14,380 nt of DNA from UBA1543 sp964596375 (GTDB taxonomy: Bacteria > Pseudomonadota > Zetaproteobacteria > Mariprofundales > Mariprofundaceae): positions 1-14,380 of the forward strand of contig CAZQTO010000055.1 of assembly GCA_964596375.1 (NCBI GenBank), written 5' to 3'. Below, piece after piece: positions 1 through 6,238 of this stretch. Both the position numbers and the translations under genes were made by a program. How positions within the stretch are numbered: position 1 is the stretch's first letter; each line of letters opens with the position of its first letter. The notes under the pieces are model-generated. The model made no database searches. It worked only from the letters and a program-made list of their open reading frames with translations, and was not told the DNA's origin.

Positions 1-1048
1 CAAGGCGGATATCGTCGGCCTGCAAAAATTCAGCCTGCAAAGCCTCCTTCTCGCTCTTGCGCATCTGTGCCGTGGTGCCACCGCCGGCATAAAGCGGCAA
101 CTTCACCTGCACCCCGACGGCTTGATCGCGCACCGTCACACCCCGGTTCAGTATTGTATCGGATGAGCGGTCACGGCTGATTTCGCCGAAGGCCTCAACC
201 CTGGGCAGGGCTCCGCCCAGCGCTTTCCGCTTGCCCTGCTCTGCCACACCGAACTGCAACCCGGCGAGCTGCACGGGCAAGGCCTGAGCAGCTGCCCTCT
301 CTTCCCATGGTTCCGGTTTCATGTTCGCCAGATCGGAAGTGGCATCAGTAAACTGCGGTGGATTCAGCCCATCCACAGGCCTTCCGGTCAGCGAAGCCAG
401 CCGGGCGCGGGCCTGATCCAGATCGTTTTCAGCGCGTAAACGGTCGGCTTTCGCCAGATCACGGCGAGCCTCGGCATCGAGCAGCTCGGGCATGGCTGCG
501 GTACCAACCCGCTGCGCGGCCCCAACCTGCACAGCCAGCTTCTGCGCCGCAGCCTCGCGTGCCCCGGCAGCGCTCAATGCTGCCTGCGCCGTCATCGCAT
601 CAAGAAATGTCTGCGCCGTTTCCAGCATCAATCGCTGGCGCTCCATACGCAGACGCAGCTCTCCCGATTCGGCGGAGAGTTCGCCCTGCCGGTAGCCGGC
701 CCAGCGCTCCAGATCGAACAGAGACTGCACCACCCGCACGCCGATGGTGTTCTCGTTGTAGTTCAGGTCGTTTTTAAACAGGGTTTGCGGTGTATCGTAG
801 GCGGTATTATGCCTGCGCCGCTGAATGGAACCGCTGGCCTCGATATAGGGCAACAACAAGGCGCGGCCCAGTGCCTCATCCTCGGCTGCCGCATCGCGTC
901 CGGCCTCGGCGGCCTGCACAGCAGGGGCATGCGCCAGCGCCAGATCCACCGCCTGTTGCAGACTGAGCGGTTCCGCCCTAAGCCCTGCCGGCAGCAAAAG
1001 ACAGCCAAGGAATAGCAAGTATCGCAAGCCTGTCTGTCCTCCTGTCAT
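1..1048 (-). CDS. TolC-family outer-membrane efflux protein (3' end outside window)
   Basis: Open minus-strand frame of 349 codons without a stop, running off the left edge, so the C-terminus is missing. It probably forms the trimeric outer-membrane/periplasmic exit duct of an efflux pump or type I secretion system. Residues 1-25 look like a signal peptide (hydrophobic run LLFLGCLLLPAGLRA, likely cleaved before EPLS). Residues 28-60 and 120-220 are Ala/Arg/Glu-rich helices, including the typical stretch PELLDAEARRDLAKA (187-201) and RARLASLTG (214-222). GVQVKLPLYAGGG (312-324) matches the second-repeat strand motif of TolC/OEP proteins. The start at 1048 is chosen for the GGAGGAAGAG just upstream; an in-frame ATG at 1066 and a TTG at 1027 preceded by AGGAGG are alternatives. 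Pump partners, if linked, would lie left of the window. The family is clear; substrate and partner are unknown. Confidence 0.88.
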   Translation of the reverse strand, partial: MTGGQTGLRYLLFLGCLLLPAGLRAEPLSLQQAVDLALAHAPAVQAAEAGRDAAAEDEALGRALLLPYIEASGSIQRRRHNTAYDTPQTLFKNDLNYNENTIGVRVVQSLFDLERWAGYRQGELSAESGELRLRMERQRLMLETAQTFLDAMTAQAALSAAGAREAAAQKLAVQVGAAQRVGTAAMPELLDAEARRDLAKADRLRAENDLDQARARLASLTGRPVDGLNPPQFTDATSDLANMKPEPWEERAAAQALPVQLAGLQFGVAEQGKRKALGGALPRVEAFGEISRDRSSDTILNRGVTVRDQAVGVQVKLPLYAGGGTTAQMRKSEKEALQAEFLQADDIRL

Positions 1049-1084
1049 CGTTAACTCTTCCTCCATGGCTGACCGTATTGTTGC

Positions 1085-1090
1085 ATTGTA
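1085..1090 (-). promoter_or_regulatory. possible -10 box for the TolC-family gene
   Basis: On the minus strand the hexamer reads TACAAT, five of six matches to TATAAT, about 37 bases before the chosen start codon. No convincing -35 hexamer lies 16-18 bases further upstream, so this is only a candidate. Confidence 0.25.
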
Positions 1091-1171
1091 GCGCATCGTA
1101 CCCATTGTTTCTCTTCCGGCCCCTGCACTGCAGACTGAACCGGGCGCATGCCAATTTCCACTACCGGAATA

Positions 1172-1201
1172 TTGAATGACATGTGTTAAGCTCAATGTAT
1201 T
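1172..1201 (+). promoter_or_regulatory. possible psd-pssA promoter
   Basis: TTGAAT (1172-1177) and TGTATT (1196-1201) are separated by 18 bases; each matches four of six consensus positions. The implied transcript would start near 1208 and have a leader of about 27 bases before psd. The region also lies inside a pair of nested inverted repeats (TGCCAAT 1149-1155 with ATTGGCA 1199-1205; ATTGA 1171-1175 with TCAAT 1192-1196), which could be an operator. The promoter is weak and inferred. Confidence 0.3.
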
Positions 1202-1234
1202 GGCAAGTCGCCGGATGCATGTAGCTTATCGCGC

Positions 1235-1909
1235 ATGAGCGATAAACCTTCTTCTCCTGCACAGGCCCTCACCGGACAGCCACGCGGCGGACTGCCGATT
1301 TCACCGCAAGGCTGGCCCTTCCTGATCGGTGGTGCCGTACTGACACTGGCCGCATGGTTGATGTGCTGGACCACGCTCGCCGTGCTCCTGCTGATCCTGT
1401 TCCTGTTCATGCTGAATTTCTTCCGTGACCCGGAACGAGCCACACCGCAGGGCGAAGGCCTGTTCATCTCTCCGGCCGACGGCAAGGTCATCCGCGCCGA
1501 ACAGACCAAGGACGGTGTACGCATTGATATCTTCATGAATGTTTTCAATGTGCATGTGAACCGTGCCCCGATGGCCGGACGCATCACCCATATGGCCTAC
1601 ACCCAGGGCAGCTTCATCAATGCCGCTCACAAAGACGCCGGCGAGCACAACGAACGCAATCGCTTCGAACAGCAAACCGATGCCGGCGTGAGCGTCACCT
1701 ACACCCAGATTGCCGGCCTTGTGGCCAGACGCATCGTTTCTTACGTGGCCGTCGGCGATCATGTGGCTGCAGGCCAGCGTATCGGCATGATCCGCTTCGG
1801 TTCACGCGTTAACTGTGAACTGCCGGTCGGCTTCGAGTTGAAGGTAAAGGCCGGCGAGATGGTGCAGGCCGGCACCACAATTCTGGCCACACTGGGCAAG
1901 GGTAAATAA
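1235..1909 (+). CDS. psd: phosphatidylserine decarboxylase, short (PSD-A) form
   Basis: 224 residues, the usual size of the short pyruvoyl-dependent PSD family. It decarboxylates phosphatidylserine to phosphatidylethanolamine at the inner membrane. A hydrophobic segment of about residues 27-61 provides the membrane anchor. SPADGKV (79-85) carries the conserved Asp, NVFNVHVNRAP (102-112) the conserved His, and RFGSR (187-191) the self-cleavage site: by family knowledge the chain breaks between G189 and S190, and S190 becomes the pyruvoyl group of the alpha chain. The extra 20 polar residues at the N-terminus are unremarkable. No clear Shine-Dalgarno precedes the ATG, and no other in-frame start nearby is better. 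The stop is only four bases before pssA, the next enzyme upstream in the same pathway, so the two are surely cotranscribed. The psd-pssA-leuA order is a known proteobacterial arrangement. Confidence 0.96.
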   Translation: MSDKPSSPAQALTGQPRGGLPISPQGWPFLIGGAVLTLAAWLMCWTTLAVLLLILFLFMLNFFRDPERATPQGEGLFISPADGKVIRAEQTKDGVRIDIFMNVFNVHVNRAPMAGRITHMAYTQGSFINAAHKDAGEHNERNRFEQQTDAGVSVTYTQIAGLVARRIVSYVAVGDHVAAGQRIGMIRFGSRVNCELPVGFELKVKAGEMVQAGTTILATLGKGK

Positions 1910-1913
1910 ACCT

Positions 1914-2651
1914 ATGAGCAAGGTGAATTCAGTTCGCGAACGCGGCATCTACATTCTGCCCAGCCTGTTCACCACAGCCGGCCTCTTTGCAGGTTTCTAT
2001 GCATTGATCGCGGCTGTTCAGGGGCGCTTTGAGCTGGCTGCGTGGGCGCTGATTGCCGCTGCTATCTTCGACATTCTTGATGGCCGCGTTGCCCGGCTGC
2101 TGCATGCCGAATCCGATTTCGGCGCTCAGTACGATTCGATGTGCGATATGCTGTCCTTCGGCATCGCACCAGCCGTTTTGATGTATATGTGGGCGTTGGC
2201 CCCACTGCACAAGGCAGGCTGGATGGCAGCCTTTCTGCTTGCTGCCGGCGCCGCACTGCGTCTGGCCCGCTTCAATGTGCAGCTGGATACCCAGAGCAAG
2301 AAATTCTTTAACGGCTTGCCGACACCTGGCTCCGCCATGCTGATCGCCACGGCCGTACTGTTCCATGAGGATGCCGGGTTCGATCCCATCCCCTGGTTGT
2401 GGTTCGCCATTTCCGTCTCGCTGGCCTGGTTGATGGTCAGCAATGTTCCCTTCTTTGCCGGCAAGGATGTCGATCTCAAGCAACGCAAACCGGCGATATT
2501 GCTGCTCATCATGCTTGTGGTCATTGCCTTCGTCATGGTCAATCCACATACCTTCCTGTTCGTGCTGGTACTGGCCTACTGCATTCATGGTGTCCTGCTC
2601 GGCATCACCGGACGGCACAAGAGGGATCTCCCCCACGAAACCCCGGATTGA
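1914..2651 (+). CDS. pssA: CDP-diacylglycerol--serine O-phosphatidyltransferase
   Basis: 245-residue integral membrane enzyme that joins CDP-diacylglycerol and serine to give phosphatidylserine, the substrate of the Psd encoded four bases upstream. The CDP-alcohol phosphotransferase signature D-G-x2-A-R-x8-G-x3-D-x3-D is complete: D56, G57, A60, R61, G70, D74, D78. ALRLARFN (114-121) and FNGLPTPGS (132-140) are typical of the membrane-embedded type II PssA family (as in Bacillus), as opposed to the peripheral, phospholipase-D-like enzyme of E. coli. Several hydrophobic segments follow (about 14-35, 38-54, 85-95, 103-117, 141-150, 160-175, 193-210, 212-231). The last codons overlap a near-consensus -35 element (TTGACA 2648-2653) that seems to serve the downstream leu leader. 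Confidence 0.96.
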   Translation: MSKVNSVRERGIYILPSLFTTAGLFAGFYALIAAVQGRFELAAWALIAAAIFDILDGRVARLLHAESDFGAQYDSMCDMLSFGIAPAVLMYMWALAPLHKAGWMAAFLLAAGAALRLARFNVQLDTQSKKFFNGLPTPGSAMLIATAVLFHEDAGFDPIPWLWFAISVSLAWLMVSNVPFFAGKDVDLKQRKPAILLLIMLVVIAFVMVNPHTFLFVLVLAYCIHGVLLGITGRHKRDLPHETPD

Positions 2652-2676
2652 CAGCCCCGATGGGCAGTGCTTTACT
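2648..2676 (+). promoter_or_regulatory. probable leu leader/leuA promoter, overlapping the pssA stop
   Basis: A perfect -35 hexamer TTGACA (2648-2653) contains the pssA TGA stop. Exactly 17 bases later comes TTTACT (2671-2676), four of six matches to TATAAT with the key first T, A4 and last T present. The predicted transcription start is about 2683-2684, at or next to the ATG of the leucine-rich leader ORF. This gives leuA its own promoter separate from psd-pssA. The hexamers and spacing are seen; activity is inferred. Confidence 0.6.
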
Positions 2677-2683
2677 CCGCCCC

Positions 2684-2755
2684 ATGAATGCTTTTCGCCT
2701 GCTTCCGGCTGAACTTCGTCTGCTTCTTCTAAGCAGGCGCAGGTGCGGTATGTGA
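2684..2755 (+). CDS. leuL: leucine-rich leader peptide (attenuator control peptide)
   Basis: A 23-codon ORF between pssA and leuA that encodes seven leucines, four of them consecutive (CTG CTT CTT CTA at 2720-2731), plus a pair at 2699-2704 and one at 2714, then an Arg-rich tail and TGA. Such a peptide before a Rho-independent terminator and a leucine biosynthesis gene is the hallmark of ribosome-mediated attenuation: when Leu-tRNA is short the ribosome stalls on the Leu run and lets leuA be transcribed. No Shine-Dalgarno precedes the ATG, but the predicted transcript begins at the ATG itself, so it may be translated as a leaderless mRNA. An in-frame ATG at 2660 would give 31 codons with nine leucines, but it lies inside the predicted promoter. 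It resembles E. coli leuL in concept, not in sequence. Confidence 0.65.
   Translation: MNAFRLLPAELRLLLLSRRRCGM
2696..2739 (+). promoter_or_regulatory. leu leader pause hairpin and candidate antiterminator strand
   Basis: CGCCTGCTT (2696-2704) is perfectly complementary to AAGCAGGCG (2731-2739), a 9-bp stem whose loop and arms hold most of the leucine codons. A tighter alternative pairs CTGCTT (2720-2725) with AAGCAG (2731-2736) over a five-base loop. Just downstream, TGCGGT (2744-2749) can pair with GCCGCA (2796-2801) in the terminator, or GTGAGGT (2752-2758) with GCTTCAC (2802-2808) using two G-U pairs; either would act as an antiterminator and would be covered by a ribosome finishing the leader at 2753-2755. 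The pairings were found by eye; the antiterminator is the least certain part. Confidence 0.5.
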
Positions 2756-2789
2756 GGTATTAGTCCGGAAACCATTCCATGACTTTATA

Positions 2790-2828
2790 AACAAGGCCGC
2801 AGCTTCACTCTGCGGCCTTGTTGTTTTT
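2790..2828 (+). terminator. Rho-independent terminator / leuA attenuator
   Basis: A perfect 13-bp stem, AACAAGGCCGCAG (2790-2802) with CTGCGGCCTTGTT (2810-2822), has a seven-base loop and is followed by G and five Ts (2824-2828). It lies 34 bases after the leader peptide stop and 67 bases before the leuA start, with a promoter and leader ORF upstream, so an attenuator role is more likely than a simple psd-pssA terminator, although it would also end transcripts from that operon. Confidence 0.87.
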
Positions 2829-2895
2829 CGGGGCCGCAAAGAACTAGACGCCGCACCCGGCAAACCGGCAGAATCGGCAAAGATAGGAGAATCCC

Positions 2896-4437
2896 ATGTC
2901 CGACCGTTTATACATCTTCGACACCACCCTGCGCGACGGCGAGCAGTCGCCCGGTTGCTCGATGAATCTGGAAGAGAAGCTGCGCGTGGCACACGCGCTG
3001 GCCACACTCGGCGTGGACATTATCGAGGCCGGGTTCCCCATTGCCTCACCGGGGGATTTCGAGGCCGTGCACCGTATCGCCTCCGAGGTGAAGGGCCCGA
3101 TCATTGCAGGACTGGCGCGTGCTCACCCCAAGGACATCGAACGCGCTGCCGAGGCAGTGAAGCCGGCCGAGCAAGCCCGCATTCATACCTTCATCGCCAC
3201 AAGCCCCATTCATATGCAGGCCAAGCTGCGCATGCAGCCGGACGAAGTAGTCGCAATGGCTGTGGCTGCCGTGAAGCAGGCGCGCTCACTGGCGCCCGAA
3301 GTGGAGTTTTCGGCGGAAGATGCCGGCCGCTCGGAAATGGATTTCCTGTGCCGCATTGTCGAAGCGACAATTACCGCTGGCGCCCGCGTCATCAATATCC
3401 CGGACACCGTCGGCTACATGACGCCGCAGGAGTTTGGCGGTCGTATCAAGGAGCTGCGCGAACGCGTGCCGAACTCGGACAAGGCGATTTTTTCGGTGCA
3501 CTGCCACAACGATCTGGGGCTGGCCGTAGCCAACTCGCTGAGCGCCGTGGAAAACGGTGCACGTCAGGTGGAATGCACCATCAACGGCCTGGGCGAACGC
3601 GCCGGCAATGCTTCGCTGGAAGAGGTGGTGATGATTCTGCGCACCCGTTCAGATCGTTATGCCATCGAAACCGGCATCGACACGACAAAAATCGTGCCGA
3701 CCTCCAAGCTGGTCAGCCAGATCACCGGTATGCCGGTACAGGCGAACAAGGCCATCGTCGGCGCCAACGCCTTTGCGCATGAGTCAGGCATTCATCAGGA
3801 CGGGATGCTCAAGCACCAGAAAACGTATGAAATCATGACGCCGGAATCGGTCGGCTGGAAAACCAACCGCATGGTACTGGGCAAGCATTCGGGAAGAGCG
3901 GCGCTGAAGTCACGCTATGCCGAACTGGGCATTCAACTGGACGGTGATGAACTGATTGCTGTCTTTGAACACTTCAAGCGTCTGGCCGACAAGAAAAAGG
4001 ATATCTTCGACGAGGATCTGATGGCCATTCTGGAGCATGGCGATGACGTCGAATCCGAACGTGTCAAATTGATCAGCCTGCATGCCGCCTCAGGCACGGG
4101 CGATACGCCGGTGGCTGCCGTCGAACTGGAAATCGAAGGCCAGTCGCATAAGGCCACAGCCGAGGGAGACGGGCCCGTGGATGCCGCCTTCAAGGCCATC
4201 AAGTCACTGGTCGAACCCAACGGCAAGCTGCTGCTGTATGCGGTTAACGCCATCACCGCCGGAACCGATGCGCAGGGCGAGGTAACCGTGCGACTGCAGG
4301 ATGGCGAACGCATCGTCAACGGCCAGGGCAAGGATACGGATATTGTCGTCGCCTCCGCCAAGGCGCTGATCGATGCCCTGAACAAACTCCCCGGCATGCA
4401 CGCCCGCGAAGTGCATGCCCAGTATTCTGGCGTCTGA
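2896..4437 (+). CDS. leuA: 2-isopropylmalate synthase
   Basis: 513 residues, the normal length of the bacterial LeuA type 1 family. It condenses acetyl-CoA with 2-oxoisovalerate to 2-isopropylmalate, the committed step of leucine synthesis. The N-terminal TIM-barrel domain (about 1-275) carries TTLRDGEQSPG (10-20, with R13 and D14 for catalysis/metal), VHCHNDLGLA (201-210, metal-binding His pair) and NGLGERAGNASLEE (230-243). A linker with HESGIHQDGMLK (295-306) follows, and the C-terminal allosteric LeuA dimer domain (about 390-513) includes EGDGPVDAAFKAI (423-435), so leucine feedback inhibition is expected. AGGAGA (2885-2890) five bases before the ATG fixes the start. It is probably controlled both by feedback and by the leader/attenuator directly upstream. 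No leuBCD follow it here. The next gene is functionally unrelated. Confidence 0.97.
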   Translation: MSDRLYIFDTTLRDGEQSPGCSMNLEEKLRVAHALATLGVDIIEAGFPIASPGDFEAVHRIASEVKGPIIAGLARAHPKDIERAAEAVKPAEQARIHTFIATSPIHMQAKLRMQPDEVVAMAVAAVKQARSLAPEVEFSAEDAGRSEMDFLCRIVEATITAGARVINIPDTVGYMTPQEFGGRIKELRERVPNSDKAIFSVHCHNDLGLAVANSLSAVENGARQVECTINGLGERAGNASLEEVVMILRTRSDRYAIETGIDTTKIVPTSKLVSQITGMPVQANKAIVGANAFAHESGIHQDGMLKHQKTYEIMTPESVGWKTNRMVLGKHSGRAALKSRYAELGIQLDGDELIAVFEHFKRLADKKKDIFDEDLMAILEHGDDVESERVKLISLHAASGTGDTPVAAVELEIEGQSHKATAEGDGPVDAAFKAIKSLVEPNGKLLLYAVNAITAGTDAQGEVTVRLQDGERIVNGQGKDTDIVVASAKALIDALNKLPGMHAREVHAQYSGV

Positions 4438-4456
4438 CACTGTCCCAGCGTAAGGC

Positions 4457-4472
4457 GGGGGCGAGCGCCCCC
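4457..4472 (+). other. GC-rich hairpin after leuA
   Basis: GGGGGC (4457-4462) and GCCCCC (4467-4472) form a six-bp G-C stem with a GAGC loop, starting 19 bases after the leuA stop codon. No T-tract follows, so it is not a standard intrinsic terminator; it may protect the leuA 3' end or help a factor-dependent stop. Confidence 0.35.
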
Positions 4473-4490
4473 TGCGTTGCCTATCCGATG

Positions 4491-4499
4491 TGTTATAGT
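4491..4499 (+). promoter_or_regulatory. extended -10 promoter of the HD-GYP gene
   Basis: TGT followed by TATAGT (4494-4499) is a full TGn extended -10 element with five of six matches in the hexamer. There is no good -35, which is usual for extended -10 promoters. The transcript would start near 4506 and have a leader of about 58 bases. Confidence 0.45.
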
Positions 4500-4522
4500 G
4501 TCGCCTTAAAGGTCGTTTTTTA

Positions 4523-4535
4523 CCATCCTGGATGG
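4523..4535. repeat. 13-bp palindrome in the HD-GYP leader
   Basis: CCATCC-T-GGATGG is a perfect inverted repeat around one central base, located between the predicted transcription start and the ribosome binding site. A shorter perfect palindrome, GATGCATC, follows at 4540-4547. Either might be an operator, but no known consensus is recognised. Confidence 0.3.
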
Positions 4536-4563
4536 CTGAGATGCATCATGCTTTGGGGGGAAC

Positions 4564-6183
4564 ATGGAGAGAGGCAGCGCATTTGGCACGATAGGTGATT
4601 TGAATGAGCTTGGCATTGCCTTGTCGAAGGAAAAAGACCAGGCGCGTTTACTCGAACTCATTCTTATCAAGGCCATGAAGCTTACCCGTGCAGATGCCGG
4701 CACGCTGTTCATGGTTGATCAGAATGGCAGGCTGCGTTTCGAGGTCATGCAGACCAAAAGCCTTGGCCTGTCGCTGGGTGGAAGCACAGGAAACCCCATC
4801 CCGTTTTATCCCGTGGTCTTGCATGATGCAAAGGGAAAACCGAACCTCAAACAGGTGGTTGCATGCTCCGTCCTGCGCAACCAGACCATCAATATCCCCG
4901 ATGCCTATTCGACAAGTGAATTCGATTTCTCCGGCACCCGCGCCTTTGATGCCAAAACAGGTTATCGCTCAACATCATTTTTATGTGTGCCGATGAAGGA
5001 CCACCACGACGAAATCATCGGCGTACTGGAATTGATCAACTGTATTGACGATAAGGATGGGGGAATCATCTCTTTCAGCAAACAGGACAAGCAACTGGCC
5101 GAATCACTGGCCTCACAGGCCGCAGTCTCCCTGACCAATAAACGTCTGATGGAAGAAATGCGTATATTGTTCGAATCCTTTATCCAGCTGATTGCAACAG
5201 CCATCGACAAAAAATCATCTTATACCGGCGGGCACTGCACGCGCGTACCGAAGCTAACCCTCCTGTTGGCCGAGGCGGCAAGCCGCCAGGATCGTGGGCC
5301 ATTGAAAGACTTTTTACTGGATGAAGACGGGCGATATGAATTGGAGATTGCGGCCTGGCTGCATGATTGCGGTAAGATAACGACACCCGAATATGTTGTT
5401 GATAAAGCCACCAAGCTTGAAACAATTTGTGATCGCATTCATCTGCTGGATGCGCGGTTTGCATCCCTCCATCTCAGGGCCGATAGCGAATATGCGGAGG
5501 CAAGCCGCAAGACCCCACCTCAAGACGTTGAAGCTCTTATGGCCATAGAGCAGCGCTACCAGGATACGATACAACAGCTTGAAGAGGACCGTAAATTCCT
5601 TCACCGCTGCAATACCGGCGGCGAATTCATGCATGAAGAGGATCAAAACAGGGTGCGCAGGATTGCCACACAGACATGGCGCAATGCCGACAGAAAAGAG
5701 GTGCCGCTATTAACCGATGAAGAGGTTGAAAATCTCATCATCGCCAAAGGCACCTTGCTTCCGGAAGAACGCGAGATCATCAATGATCATATCTCGATGA
5801 CCATCAAGATGCTGGAGTCATTACCATTCCCCAAACATTTGCGTAACGTGGCTGAATTCGCCGGCGGGCATCACGAGCGCATGGATGGCAAGGGCTATCC
5901 CAATGGCTTGGTTCGCGAACAAATGTCGGTACAGGCACGCGTTATGGCCATTGCCGATATCTTTGAAGCCCTGACAGCATCCGACCGACCATACAAAAAA
6001 GCGATGGGAATATCCAAGGCCCTGCAGATACTTGGTCAGATGAAGCTGGACAACCATATTGATCCGGATCTGTTTGATGTGTTTGTGCGTGAAAAGATCT
6101 ATGAAAGCTATGCACGGGAACATCTCAGCCCTGAGCAAATCGAAGAGATTGATCATGCTGACATCCCCGGATTTCAGGGGTGA
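4564..6183 (+). CDS. GAF domain / HD-GYP domain phosphodiesterase
   Basis: 539 residues with no signal peptide or membrane segment, so a cytoplasmic signalling protein. Residues about 12-195 form a GAF sensor domain, ending in a helix (FSKQDKQLAESLASQAAVSL, 171-190) that leads into the output. The HD-GYP domain follows: YTGGHCTRV (220-228), metal-binding HDCGK (267-271), NDHI (407-410), HHERMDGKGYP (436-446) and DIFEALTASDRPYK (465-478). By family knowledge it hydrolyses cyclic di-GMP. All key residues are present, so activity is likely. The gap between HD and HHE is about 169 residues, against roughly 60 in compact HD-GYP proteins, owing to a mostly charged, helical insert (about 283-390). 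A GGGGGG tract (4555-4560) three bases before the ATG serves as ribosome binding site. The gene is alone between leuA and a convergent operon. The GAF ligand is unknown. Confidence 0.93.
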   Translation: MERGSAFGTIGDLNELGIALSKEKDQARLLELILIKAMKLTRADAGTLFMVDQNGRLRFEVMQTKSLGLSLGGSTGNPIPFYPVVLHDAKGKPNLKQVVACSVLRNQTINIPDAYSTSEFDFSGTRAFDAKTGYRSTSFLCVPMKDHHDEIIGVLELINCIDDKDGGIISFSKQDKQLAESLASQAAVSLTNKRLMEEMRILFESFIQLIATAIDKKSSYTGGHCTRVPKLTLLLAEAASRQDRGPLKDFLLDEDGRYELEIAAWLHDCGKITTPEYVVDKATKLETICDRIHLLDARFASLHLRADSEYAEASRKTPPQDVEALMAIEQRYQDTIQQLEEDRKFLHRCNTGGEFMHEEDQNRVRRIATQTWRNADRKEVPLLTDEEVENLIIAKGTLLPEEREIINDHISMTIKMLESLPFPKHLRNVAEFAGGHHERMDGKGYPNGLVREQMSVQARVMAIADIFEALTASDRPYKKAMGISKALQILGQMKLDNHIDPDLFDVFVREKIYESYAREHLSPEQIEEIDHADIPGFQG

Positions 6184-6222
6184 ATTGTTTTACCGGCAAC
6201 AACCGGATATTTCTCTTTTAGC
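6165..6222. other. convergent 3' ends, weak terminator-like repeats
   Basis: The HD-GYP gene and the minus-strand prs-like gene end 55 bases apart. CCCC (6165-6168) and GGGG (6177-6180) at the end of the plus-strand gene can form a four-bp stem before a T-rich run, and a CCGG-(6 bases)-CCGG repeat follows within the gap. Both are too short to call a confident terminator for either strand. Confidence 0.22.
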
Positions 6223-6238
6223 TATAAACAGGCCATTC

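Noticed and set aside
1929..2636. Long minus-strand open frame opposite pssA (235 codons)
   Set aside because: Exactly opposite a gene with a full catalytic signature; Gln/His/Gly-rich composition typical of an antisense shadow, with no family resemblance.
2399..2755. 118-codon open frame overlapping the end of pssA and continuing into the leader
   Set aside because: Its first part is pssA read in another frame; only the last 23 codons, after the predicted promoter, look meaningful as the leader peptide.
2652..2895. T-box or metabolite riboswitch before leuA
   Set aside because: No T-box consensus or specifier loop was seen; the Leu-rich ORF plus hairpin and terminator is a simpler explanation.
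4457..4472. Intrinsic terminator of leuA
   Set aside because: The stem is strong but has no T-tract; it is listed only as a hairpin.
4500..4563. Cyclic-di-GMP riboswitch before the HD-GYP gene
   Set aside because: The leader is only about 58 bases and shows short palindromes, without the two-helix GEMM architecture.
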